From: an uncultured Alsobacter sp.
GTDB taxonomy: Bacteria; Pseudomonadota; Alphaproteobacteria; Rhizobiales; Beijerinckiaceae
Direction of reading: 5' to 3'
NCBI RefSeq assembly: GCF_945952055.1
Contig: NZ_CAMFHB010000064.1
Coordinates: 1 to 32,191, forward strand
Length of the DNA stretch: 32,191 nt
This document shows, in pieces, positions 21,368 to 29,295 of this stretch. Each line of letters starts with the position of its first letter. Positions within the stretch are counted from its first letter, which is position 1. A program made the position numbers and the translations under genes. Below the pieces are notes generated by a model, which saw nothing but the letters and a program-made list of their open reading frames with translations, had not been told where the DNA came from and did not search any database.

Positions 21368-22621
21368 GTGCGCCTGATCGACCCGTGGATGCATCCGCCA
21401 ATGCGCCTGCCGCTGCTAACGCACCTGACCGCCCTCGCGAGAGACAGGGCTGGCGGTGTGCAAACCCTCGCCGGTATTGCCGCCCCGGTCCTCGCGCTCG
21501 GGGCAGCCGGAGCCGTCGAGTTCACCGAGGTGACGCGGACCCGCAACCAGTTGCAGGCCATCGCCGACAGCACCGCGCTGAACGGCGCCCGCCAGTACTC
21601 GGTCGATCCCAGCGCGGCGACGCTCACCCGCATCCGGGCCTGGGCCGACGGGCTGACGGACCCGATCGAGGCCAAGTGGACGGTCGAGACGACAGTGACG
21701 GCCGACAAGACCACCGGCAGCGTGACCGTGGCGATCGCGGCGCAGCGCGCGGGCTTCTTCGGCAAGATGGTGCCCAGCGGCATGATGACCGCCAACGTGA
21801 CCGCGACCGGCGTGAACTCGGCGACCTACCCGCTGTGCACCCTGGCCATGCAGTCCGACGGCGACTCCCTGCAGATGACCCAGCAGTCCCGGCTGACGGC
21901 GCAGGACTGCCTCGTCCAGAGCAACGGCGACCTGATCGCGGCGGGGCAGGCCGCGGTGAAGGCCGGAGCCGTGCGCGTCTCGGGCCGCGCCTCCGGCGAC
22001 CTCACGCCCAAGGCCGTGATGGACGCACCCGAGATCCGCGATCCCTTCGCGGCCCTCCCCATCAACGTCCCGCCCGGCTGCACCGACATCACCATCCAGC
22101 TCGGCAGCGGCACGCGGACGCTCAATCCCGGGACCCATTGCGGCAGCCTCCAGCTGCTGGGCAGCGGCACGCTGCTGCTCAACCCCGGTGAGCACTACTT
22201 CGTGGGTCCGGTCTTCAACGTCGCCGGCGACGTGTCCATCCAGGGCCGGGACGTCGTGGTCATCTTCAAGGGGCAGCTCGCCGCGAGCATGACCGACAAC
22301 GTGACGCTGTCGCTGGAGGCCAGGAAGTCGGGCCCCTATGCCGGCTTCGCCATCATCACGGACCGCAGCTTCCGCGGGACGCTCGGCATTTCGACGCGCA
22401 ACGCCAAGAAGATCCTCGGGACGATCTACCTGCCCAATGCCGAGCTCGAGGTGTCGGGGCAGGGAAACCGCATCGCCGACCAGTCCCCCTGGACCATCGT
22501 GGTGGCCAAGAAGCTGACCGCGCGCGGATCGCCCACCCTCGTGATCAACTCGGCCTACGCGTCGACGGACACGCCCGTTCCCTCCGGCGTCGGGCCGGGC
22601 GCCGTCCGGCTGCGCAACTGA
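21368..22621 (+). CDS. TadG-like pilus assembly protein
   Basis: The 417-residue protein begins with a TadE/TadG-type N-terminus. A membrane helix (about residues 30-52, GVQTLAGIAAPVLALGAAGAVE) is followed by TRTRNQLQAIADSTALNGAR, the conserved segment after the helix in Flp pilus minor pseudopilins. The remainder is beta-rich (for example LNPGTHCGSLQLLGSG and LLLNPGEHYFVGPVFN, a repeated turn pattern) and is expected in the periplasm. No other tad/cpa genes are in the window. The start is uncertain: GTG 21368 gives the longest form, with in-frame ATGs at 21389 and 21401, and no clear ribosome site for any. It lies nine bases before the HD-GYP gene and is probably translated with it. Confidence 0.85.
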   Translation: MRLIDPWMHPPMRLPLLTHLTALARDRAGGVQTLAGIAAPVLALGAAGAVEFTEVTRTRNQLQAIADSTALNGARQYSVDPSAATLTRIRAWADGLTDPIEAKWTVETTVTADKTTGSVTVAIAAQRAGFFGKMVPSGMMTANVTATGVNSATYPLCTLAMQSDGDSLQMTQQSRLTAQDCLVQSNGDLIAAGQAAVKAGAVRVSGRASGDLTPKAVMDAPEIRDPFAALPINVPPGCTDITIQLGSGTRTLNPGTHCGSLQLLGSGTLLLNPGEHYFVGPVFNVAGDVSIQGRDVVVIFKGQLAASMTDNVTLSLEARKSGPYAGFAIITDRSFRGTLGISTRNAKKILGTIYLPNAELEVSGQGNRIADQSPWTIVVAKKLTARGSPTLVINSAYASTDTPVPSGVGPGAVRLRN

Positions 22622-22630
22622 GGACGCACC

Positions 22631-23950
22631 GTGGATCCCGAACTCGCCAGGGTCCCCACCATCGGCCGCCGGATCGGGACGCTCGTCGTCCTCGTGATCG
22701 GCCTGGCCCTGTCCCTGATGGTGACGCTGGGCCTCTACAGCGAGATCCAGCGCTTCGGCGAGACGAAGCGCGACTCGATGCTGACGACGGCCCGGCTCTT
22801 CGCGGCCGCCACGTCCGGCGACCTGGCCGCCGGCCGGCGCGACGCGACGATCCAGACCCTGCGCGCCGTCGCCCGCATCCCGGGCCTGCAGCGGGCGGAA
22901 ATCCTCGACGAAGCCGGTCGCATGGTCGCCGAACTGGGCGAGGGCGCCTACCTCACCTCCGACCCCCTGCTGGCCGAGGACGAACCCATCCCGGTGCTGG
23001 CGCTCCTGACCGCCAGAACCGTCCACGTGGTGGTGCCCGTGATCCACGGCGGGCAGCGAATCGGTCAGGTGCGCCTTCTGATGGGCGTGGACGAACTGCC
23101 CGGCCAGCTCGCCGCGGTGCTGGCGCGCGACGTCGGCATCGCCACGCTCATCCTGGTTCTCGGCCTCGTGCTGGCGGCCCGCTTGCAGCGGTCCATCACC
23201 GCCCCGCTCCGCAGCCTCGCGGCCGCCATGTCGGCCCCCGGCCGCCAGAACGCTTACGACGCCGTCCCCGACACCTCCGGTGATCGCGAGACCCGGCAGC
23301 TAGCCCGGGCCTTCAACGCCATGGTGGTGCGCATCCGCGAGGGAACGCAGGAAATCCTGGATCGGGAGATGGAGATCATCGCGCGGCTGTCGCGCGCGGC
23401 CGAGCAGCGTGACGACCAGACCGGCGAGCACATCATGCGCGTCGCCTCCGTGAGCCGCATCGTCGCCGAGGGCCTGGCCATGGATCCGGATCTCGTGAAC
23501 GACCTCGTGCGGGCCTCGCCCATGCACGACATCGGCAAGATCGCCGTGCCGGACGCCATCCTCTTCAAGCGCGACAAGCTCGACCCCGAGGAGCGCCGGC
23601 AGATGGAGCTCCACGCGGTCAACGGCTACGACGTGCTGGCGGGCAGCAAGTCCCCGCTGGTGTCGCTGGCCGCCGAAATCGCCCTCACGCACCACGAGAA
23701 ATGGGACGGGACAGGATATCCCCGCCGGCTCAAGGCCGCCGACATCCCGCTCTCCGGGCGCATCACCGCGGTGGCGGACGTCTGCGACGCGCTCCTCTCC
23801 GAGCGGCCCTACAAGAAGCCGTGGTCCTTGCCCGACGTCAGGGCCTTCCTGGAGGCCAATGCGGGCAGCCATTTCGATCCCGACTGCGTGCGTGCGCTCG
23901 TGAAGCAGTGGGACAGGCTGGAGAAAATCTACGTCCGTCCAAGCGCGTGA
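22631..23950 (+). CDS. Membrane-bound HD-GYP cyclic-di-GMP phosphodiesterase
   Basis: The 439-residue protein has a membrane helix (about 15-37), an extracytoplasmic sensor region (about 40-160), a second helix (about 166-184), a HAMP-like linker with RSITAPLRSLAAAM and a coiled coil. An HD-GYP domain follows (about 250-439). Key residues are visible: H267, the H299-D300 pair of MHDIGK, HHEKWDGTGYP with H354-H355 and G362-Y363-P364, and VADVCDAL after it. The architecture is that of a signal-responsive enzyme that breaks down c-di-GMP at the inner membrane. It starts at GTG with GAGGA six bases upstream, overlapping the TadG-like stop. The coupling to a pilus protein suggests control of surface attachment. 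Confidence 0.93.
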   Translation: MDPELARVPTIGRRIGTLVVLVIGLALSLMVTLGLYSEIQRFGETKRDSMLTTARLFAAATSGDLAAGRRDATIQTLRAVARIPGLQRAEILDEAGRMVAELGEGAYLTSDPLLAEDEPIPVLALLTARTVHVVVPVIHGGQRIGQVRLLMGVDELPGQLAAVLARDVGIATLILVLGLVLAARLQRSITAPLRSLAAAMSAPGRQNAYDAVPDTSGDRETRQLARAFNAMVVRIREGTQEILDREMEIIARLSRAAEQRDDQTGEHIMRVASVSRIVAEGLAMDPDLVNDLVRASPMHDIGKIAVPDAILFKRDKLDPEERRQMELHAVNGYDVLAGSKSPLVSLAAEIALTHHEKWDGTGYPRRLKAADIPLSGRITAVADVCDALLSERPYKKPWSLPDVRAFLEANAGSHFDPDCVRALVKQWDRLEKIYVRPSA

Positions 23951-23976
23951 GCGCGGAGCCTTGCCGTCCGAAGTCG

Positions 23977-23996
23977 TTTTGCATACGCTTGCAAAA
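23977..23996 (+). promoter_or_regulatory. LacI-family-type operator palindrome
   Basis: TTTTGCA (23977-23983) and TGCAAAA (23990-23996) are perfect inverted repeats separated by TACGCT, so the 20-base site is centred on CG. A palindrome with a central CpG and GCAA/TTGC arms is the usual form of LacI-family operators. It sits 21 bases before the histidinol-dehydrogenase-like start, where a bound repressor would block transcription. No LacI-type regulator is encoded in the window. Confidence 0.6.
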
Positions 23997-24016
23997 TCGA
24001 ACGCAGGGAGGACGAC

Positions 24017-25324
24017 ATGGCTCGGTGGCTCAAGCGCGGCAAGGACGCGCAGGCGCGCAAGGAGGCCGACGACAAGGTTCGCGCGACCGTCGAGACGATT
24101 CTCGCCGACGTGGAGGCGCGCGGCGACGACGCCGTCCGCGACCTGTCCCAGAAGTTCGACAACTACGCCCCGCGCGACTTCTTCCTCGGCAAGGCCGAGA
24201 TCGAGGCGGCGATGGGCCAACTGCGCCAGCGCGACCTCGACGACATCGCCTTCGCGCAGGCGCAGGTGCGCAACTTCGCCCAGAAGCAGAAGGAATGCCT
24301 GCGCGACCTCGAGGTGGAGACGCTTCCCGGCGTCGTGCTCGGTCACCGCAACATTCCGGTGAACGCGGTCGGCTGCTATGTGCCGGGCGGTCGCTACCCG
24401 ATGATCGCGTCGGCCCACATGAGCGTCGTTACGGCCAAGGTCGCGGGCGTGCCGCGCGTCATCGCCTCGGCGCCGCCGCACCGCGGCGCGCCGCATCCGG
24501 CGATCGTGGCGGCCATGCACATGGGCGGGGCCGACGAGATCCTGGTGCTCGGCGGCGTCCAGGCGGTCGCGGCCATGGCGCTGGGCACGCAGAGCATCAA
24601 GCCGGTCGACATGCTGGTGGGCCCGGGCAACGCCTTCGTCGCCGAAGCCAAGCGCCAGCTCTACGGCCGCGTCGGCATCGACCTGTTCGCCGGCCCCACC
24701 GAGACGCTCGTGGTGGCGGACGAGACGGTGGACGCCGAGATCTGCGCGACCGACCTCCTGGGCCAGGCCGAGCATGGTCCGACCTCGCCGGCCGTCCTGA
24801 TCACCGACAGCGAGAAGCTCGCCCGCGAGACCATGGCCGAGATCGAGAGGCTGCTCGGGCGGTTGCCGACGGGCGACGTGGCGCGGCAGGCCTGGGAGGA
24901 CTACGGCGAGGTCATCGTCTGCGACGGCCTGGAGGAGATGCGCGAGGAGGCGGACCGGATCGCCTCGGAGCACGTCCAGATCATGACCCGCGACGACGAG
25001 TTCTTCCTGCGCTCGATGACGAATTTCGGGGCGCTGTTCCTCGGGCCTCGCACCAACGTGGCCTACGGCGACAAGGTCATCGGCACGAACCATACCCTGC
25101 CGACGAAGAAGGCCGCCCGGTACACCGGCGGCCTGTGGGTCGGCAAGTTCATGAAGACCTGCACGTACCAGAAGGTGCAGACGGCCGAGGCTTCGGCCAT
25201 GATCGGCGAGTACTGCTCGCGCCTGTGCATGCTGGAAGGCTTCGTCGGCCACGCGGAACAGGCCAATGTCCGCGTCCGTCGGTACGGCGGTCGCAACATT
25301 CCCTACGGAGAGGCCGCGGAATGA
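24017..25324 (+). CDS. Histidinol-dehydrogenase-family alcohol dehydrogenase (catabolic type)
   Basis: The 435-residue protein has the HisD fold with all zinc ligands (Q250, H253, D352, H412) and the catalytic pair E318-H319 in SEHVQI. Sequence details ([10 protein letters not shown] start, [26 protein letters not shown]) fit the catabolic branch that includes sulfopropanediol dehydrogenase HpsN rather than biosynthetic HisD. It would oxidise a primary alcohol via the aldehyde to the acid with two NAD+. There are no his genes nearby. Instead an SDR gene overlaps its stop codon by four bases, and a LacI-type palindrome precedes it. GGGAGG lies six bases before the ATG. Substrate is unknown; HisD function cannot be fully excluded. 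Confidence 0.88.
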   Translation: MARWLKRGKDAQARKEADDKVRATVETILADVEARGDDAVRDLSQKFDNYAPRDFFLGKAEIEAAMGQLRQRDLDDIAFAQAQVRNFAQKQKECLRDLEVETLPGVVLGHRNIPVNAVGCYVPGGRYPMIASAHMSVVTAKVAGVPRVIASAPPHRGAPHPAIVAAMHMGGADEILVLGGVQAVAAMALGTQSIKPVDMLVGPGNAFVAEAKRQLYGRVGIDLFAGPTETLVVADETVDAEICATDLLGQAEHGPTSPAVLITDSEKLARETMAEIERLLGRLPTGDVARQAWEDYGEVIVCDGLEEMREEADRIASEHVQIMTRDDEFFLRSMTNFGALFLGPRTNVAYGDKVIGTNHTLPTKKAARYTGGLWVGKFMKTCTYQKVQTAEASAMIGEYCSRLCMLEGFVGHAEQANVRVRRYGGRNIPYGEAAE

Positions 25325-26088
25325 CGCAGCTGCCCCGCACCCCCTCGTTCCGCCTCGACGGGCGGCGGGCGCTGATCACCGGCGCGGGGAGGGGGCTGGG
25401 GCTCGCCGCCGCCGCCGCCCTCGCCGAGGCGGGAGCCCACGTGGTTCTCGCCGCCCGCACCCGCCCGGAGATCGAGGCCGCGGCTCGGGCGATCGTGGAG
25501 CGCGGAGGCTCCGCCGAGCCTCTCGTTCTCGACGTGCTGGACGTGACGGCCGTCCGCCAGACCCTGGCGGCCGCGGAACCGTTCCATGTGCTGGTGAACA
25601 ACGCGGGCACCAACCGGCCCCGCCCGATGACCGACATCACCACCGAGGACTTCGACGCGGTGATGGACCTCAACGTCCGGGCCGCCTATTTCGTCGCCCA
25701 GACGGTGGCGGCGCGCATGGTGAGCGAGGCGATCGCGGGGTCGATCATCAACATCTCCTCGCAGATGGGACACGTCGGCTGGTCCAAGCGGACCGTCTAT
25801 TGCGCGTCGAAGCACGCCATCGAGGGCCTGACCAAGGCGATGGCGGTCGAGTTCGGCGCGGCCGGCATCCGCGTCAACACCGTGGGGCCGACCTTCATCG
25901 TGACCGAGATGACGCGACCCTATTTCGAGGATGCCGCCTTCCGCGACGCCGTCCTGGGGAAGATCAAGCTCGGTCGGCTCGGGGAGGTCGAGGACGTCAT
26001 GGGTCCCATCCTGTTCCTGGCGAGCGACGCGTCGGCGATGATCACCGGCACGGCGCTGCTCGTGGACGGCGGGTGGACGGCGGATTGA
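25321..26088 (+). CDS. SDR family oxidoreductase (gluconate 5-dehydrogenase-like)
   Basis: The 255-residue classical SDR has TGAGRGLG (20-27), NNAG (93-96), catalytic S147, Y160 and K164, and the C-terminal [13 protein letters not shown] typical of sugar-alcohol and gluconate dehydrogenases. Its ATG overlaps the stop of the histidinol-dehydrogenase-like gene (ATGA), so the two are coupled and likely act in one pathway, with this enzyme oxidising a secondary alcohol or reducing the matching ketone. RTRPE after the second beta strand suggests NADP(H). Transcription is expected from the operator-containing promoter at about 23960-24000. No transporter or regulator for the pathway is in the window. 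Confidence 0.92.
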   Translation: MTQLPRTPSFRLDGRRALITGAGRGLGLAAAAALAEAGAHVVLAARTRPEIEAAARAIVERGGSAEPLVLDVLDVTAVRQTLAAAEPFHVLVNNAGTNRPRPMTDITTEDFDAVMDLNVRAAYFVAQTVAARMVSEAIAGSIINISSQMGHVGWSKRTVYCASKHAIEGLTKAMAVEFGAAGIRVNTVGPTFIVTEMTRPYFEDAAFRDAVLGKIKLGRLGEVEDVMGPILFLASDASAMITGTALLVDGGWTAD

Positions 26089-26221
26089 CCACGCTGGCGC
26101 AAGACCGGGCGTCTTCGACGACGGTCGTGCTTGCGTTTTGGCCGATGCTGGTCGAAAACCCGCGGAACGCGCCGCGCGGCGCCCCCGGGCACCGCAGACG
26201 GTCCTGTGCCGGAGCAACACC

Positions 26222-26866
26222 ATGTCCGATTTCGCCCAGCAGCGCCGCATGATGGTCGACTGCCAGCTGCGCACCTATGACGTCACCGATCCGGGCGTCA
26301 CCGCCGCCATGGACACGGTGCCGCGCGAGGCGTTCGTGTCCGATTCGACGCTGGCCTATCTCGACCGGTCGGTTCCGATGCTTCCCGGCAGCGACCGCCA
26401 GCTGATGACCCCGATGGTCTTCGCCCGCCTCATTCAGGCCGCCGAGATCGTGGCCGGTTCGAAGGTCCTCGTGGTCGGCGCCGGCACGGGCTACGGCGCC
26501 GCCGTGATCGCGGACATGGGCGCGGTGGTGACGGCGCTGGAATGCGATCCCGCGCTCCAGCAGGTCGCGGCCGAGCGACTCGCCGGCTCCCCGGTCGTGC
26601 TGGCCAAGGGCCCTCTCGAGGAGGGCGACAAGGCCCGCGCGCCCTACGACGTCATCGTGGTGGAGGGCGCCTTCGAGGTCGAGCCCGACGCCTTGCTCGC
26701 GCAACTTGCGGACGGTGGGCGCCTCGTGGGCGTTAAAGGCAGCGGCCGGGCAGCCAGCGCCACGGTCTACCGCAAGTCCGGGAAGACGGTCGGGAACCGC
26801 ACGATCACCGAGGCCGCGGCGCCGATATTGCCCGGCTTCGCGAAGCGGCCCGCCTTCGTCTTCTGA
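26222..26866 (+). CDS. Protein-L-isoaspartate O-methyltransferase-like protein
   Basis: The 214-residue protein has the SAM-binding VLVVGAGTGYGAAV (about residues 82-95) and the PREAFV segment (about 35-40) of the PCM family. The substrate-loop motif of true PCM (TISQP before the first helix of the fold) reads RQLMTP here, so repair of isoaspartyl residues is not certain. This divergent type is regularly encoded just upstream of tolC in alphaproteobacteria, and the order pcm-like/tolC/popZ/valS here fits. It lies 133 bases after the SDR and 173 bases before the TolC gene. Confidence 0.9.
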   Translation: MSDFAQQRRMMVDCQLRTYDVTDPGVTAAMDTVPREAFVSDSTLAYLDRSVPMLPGSDRQLMTPMVFARLIQAAEIVAGSKVLVVGAGTGYGAAVIADMGAVVTALECDPALQQVAAERLAGSPVVLAKGPLEEGDKARAPYDVIVVEGAFEVEPDALLAQLADGGRLVGVKGSGRAASATVYRKSGKTVGNRTITEAAAPILPGFAKRPAFVF

Positions 26867-27039
26867 CGAGTGTCACTCTTTTGCGCCACTTGATAAAAAT
26901 CGTGGAATGCCGGCTTCAATCCGATCGTAAGGAAAGCTAGTGTTCCATGGGGTCGGTCCAGAGAGATCTGGGTCTACATGTCTGGTGCAGCGTTCCCGCC
27001 GGGGTGGCGGGCCGCCAATAAACTCAATCGGGGCGTGCA

Positions 27040-28422
27040 TTGAGCCAGTTTAAAGCTGTATCTCTCCGGTCGATCCTCCTGGCGGGCGCCTTCCTGAGCG
27101 TCGGCGCTGCCACTGCGGATGCGGCCGAGACGATCGCCAGCGCCATGGCGCGCGCCTATCGGAGCAACCCGCAGCTCAACGCCCAGCGCGCCAATACGCG
27201 CTCGGTCGACGAAAGCGTGCCGCAGGCGCTGTCGGGCTACCGGCCCAAGATCACCGCCTCGAGCGACGTGGGCTACCAGACCCAGGACCTGTTCCGGAAC
27301 AGCTGGTCCAACGACAAGTTCTTCCCGCGTGGCGTCGGCCTGCAGGTCGACCAGACGCTGTGGAACGGCAACCGCACCTCCAACAGCGTGCGCCGTGCCG
27401 ATTCGACGGTGCTGGCCTCGCGCGAGACGCTGCGCAACACCGAGCAGAGCGTCCTGCTCGACGGCGCGACCGCCTACATGGACGTTCTGCGCGACACGGC
27501 CATCCTGAGCCTGCGCAAGAACAACATCGAGGTCCTCGAGGAGCAGCTGCGCCAGACGCGTGACCGCTTCAACGTCGGCGAAGTCACCCGCACGGACGTC
27601 GCTCAGGCCGAGGCCCGCCTCGCCCAGGCCAACTCCGATTCGGCCGCCGCCGCCGGCAACCTGAAGGCGAGCCTCGGCCGCTATCGCCAGGTGATCGGCG
27701 TCGACGCCAAGCAGCTTCAGCCGGCCAAGGCGCTCGATGCCACGCTGCCGAAGTCGCTCGACGCGGCCATCGCGGTGTCGCAGGCCGAGCACCCGCTGAT
27801 CTCCGCCGCGCTTCACACGGTCGATGCGGCCCAGTTGGCGGTGAAGGTCGTCGAGGGCGAGCTCTATCCCACGGTCGCCGCGCAGGCGACGGCGTCCAAG
27901 CGTTGGGACTACCAGGCGTCGAACCAGGAATTGAACCAGATCCAGGTCGTCGGTCGTGTGAGCGTGCCGATCTACGAAGGCGGCGACGTCTATGCCCGCG
28001 TGCGGCAGGCCAAGGAAACGCTGGGCCAGCGTCGCCTCGAAGCGGACCAGACCCGCGACCAGGTTCGCCAGTCGGTCGTGACCGCGTGGGCCTCACTCGA
28101 ATCGACCCGCGAGCAGATCACGGCCTCCCAGGCTCAGATCCAGGCGGCCGAGACCGCCCTGAACGGCGTGCGGGAAGAGGCCAAGGTCGGCCAGCGCACG
28201 ACCCTCGACGTGCTGAACGCCCAGCAGGAACTGCTGACGGCGCGCGTCAACCTGATCACCGCGCAGCGCAACCGCGTCGTGGCCTCCTACTCGGTCATGT
28301 CGGCCATCGGCCGCCTCTCGACCCGCCAGCTCGCCGTCAACGTCGACCAGTACGAGCCGGCGACTCACTACGAGCAGGTTCGCGACAAGTGGATCGGCAC
28401 GAAGACGCCGGACGGTCGCTGA
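27040..28422 (+). CDS. tolC: TolC-family outer-membrane channel protein
   Basis: The 460-residue protein starts at TTG with GGGG seven bases upstream. A Sec signal follows (residues 1-27, cut likely after ATADA). The mature protein has the two homologous TolC halves: SAMARAYRSNPQLNAQRANTR in the first and AISVQ/QAEHPLISAALHTVDAAQ in the second. Each half has long coiled-coil helices and the RVSVPIYEGG type strand segment. It should form the outer-membrane and periplasmic tunnel used by type I secretion and drug efflux. No inner-membrane partner is adjacent; the type I exporter at 15601-19087 lacks its own TolC and could use this one. The gene context (between a PIMT-like gene and popZ) is conserved in Hyphomicrobiales. 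Confidence 0.94.
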   Translation: MSQFKAVSLRSILLAGAFLSVGAATADAAETIASAMARAYRSNPQLNAQRANTRSVDESVPQALSGYRPKITASSDVGYQTQDLFRNSWSNDKFFPRGVGLQVDQTLWNGNRTSNSVRRADSTVLASRETLRNTEQSVLLDGATAYMDVLRDTAILSLRKNNIEVLEEQLRQTRDRFNVGEVTRTDVAQAEARLAQANSDSAAAAGNLKASLGRYRQVIGVDAKQLQPAKALDATLPKSLDAAIAVSQAEHPLISAALHTVDAAQLAVKVVEGELYPTVAAQATASKRWDYQASNQELNQIQVVGRVSVPIYEGGDVYARVRQAKETLGQRRLEADQTRDQVRQSVVTAWASLESTREQITASQAQIQAAETALNGVREEAKVGQRTTLDVLNAQQELLTARVNLITAQRNRVVASYSVMSAIGRLSTRQLAVNVDQYEPATHYEQVRDKWIGTKTPDGR

Positions 28423-28571
28423 CCCGGGGATAAGACCCTCTTTTCAGACGGTTGCGATGCGGTGGTCCTTGCCATCGCATCGACGCAGTCCATACTCGCG
28501 TGAGCGATCCTGTGGCCAGGTCGCCATGATTCGGACGTGATCTGTAGACGCGGCGGGGCGGATCGACTGTC

Positions 28572-29138
28572 ATGAGTGCGAGCCTTAAGGCGAACGAACC
28601 GTCGATGGAGGAGATTCTCGCCTCCATTCGCCGGATCATCGCCGACGACACGGGGGGCGAAGCGCCTCCCGCTGCTGCGCCCGAGCCCGAGCCGGAGCCG
28701 CCCGCAGCGGTCGTCGAGGACGACTCGGACGTTCTCGACCTCGCCACCGTCGCCAAGCCCGAACCCGCTCCCGCAGACGACATCGAGTTCCGCGAGATCG
28801 AGGAGCCGCTGCTCGTGCTCCCGAAGATGCCGGAGCCCGAACCGGAGCCGGAGCCGGAACCCGTTTTCGTTCCTCCGCCCCCGCCCGTGCAGGCGCGGGC
28901 CGTTCCGCCGCCGCCGGCGGAATCGCTGCTGTCTTCCGAGACCAACTCGGCCGTGGCGTCCCAGTTCGACGCTCTGGGCTCCGCGATCCTGGCGCAGAAC
29001 GCCCGGACGCTGGACGACCTCGTGAAGGACATGCTCCGGCCCATGCTGAAGTCCTGGCTGGACCAGAACCTGCCGTCCCTCGTGGAGCGCCTCGTGCGCG
29101 CCGAGATCGAGCGAGTATCCAAGGGTTCGCGCGGCTGA
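28572..29138 (+). CDS. popZ: Polar organizing protein PopZ (DUF2497)
   Basis: The 188-residue protein has the PopZ plan. The N-terminal partner-binding helix is EPSMEEILASIRRIIADD (residues 9-26). A long acidic, proline-rich disordered region follows (about 27-115, with repeated PE pairs). The C-terminal assembly helices end in VKDMLRPMLKSWLDQNLPSLVERLV (about 151-175). In alphaproteobacteria PopZ forms a polar condensate that holds the chromosome origin region through ParB and recruits cell-cycle proteins. The Pro/Glu length here is moderate; such length tunes condensate fluidity in Caulobacter. It lies 149 bases after TolC and 157 before valS, with no visible terminator between. Confidence 0.95.
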   Translation: MSASLKANEPSMEEILASIRRIIADDTGGEAPPAAAPEPEPEPPAAVVEDDSDVLDLATVAKPEPAPADDIEFREIEEPLLVLPKMPEPEPEPEPEPVFVPPPPPVQARAVPPPPAESLLSSETNSAVASQFDALGSAILAQNARTLDDLVKDMLRPMLKSWLDQNLPSLVERLVRAEIERVSKGSRG

Positions 29139-29295
29139 GGCGCCGGTCCCGCCGGCGCATCGCGCCGGGCGGACCCGCACCCTGGAGGCCATGCCGCCGT
29201 CCTGGCGGCTGCGCGCCGTTGACTCGCTTCATTTCCTCCGCTTTCTACGCCCGACCGGACGCGCCCCGTCGCCGCCGGCGCCAAGGAATTGACCG

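Noticed and set aside
24017-25324. Annotation as biosynthetic histidinol dehydrogenase hisD
   Set aside because: No histidine genes nearby, coupling to an SDR, a LacI-type operator, and sequence resemblance to the catabolic branch make this less likely.
28453-28479. Inverted repeat TGCGATG/CATCGCA after tolC considered as a terminator
   Set aside because: The 13-base loop and absence of a T-tract make it a weak candidate; not listed as a feature.
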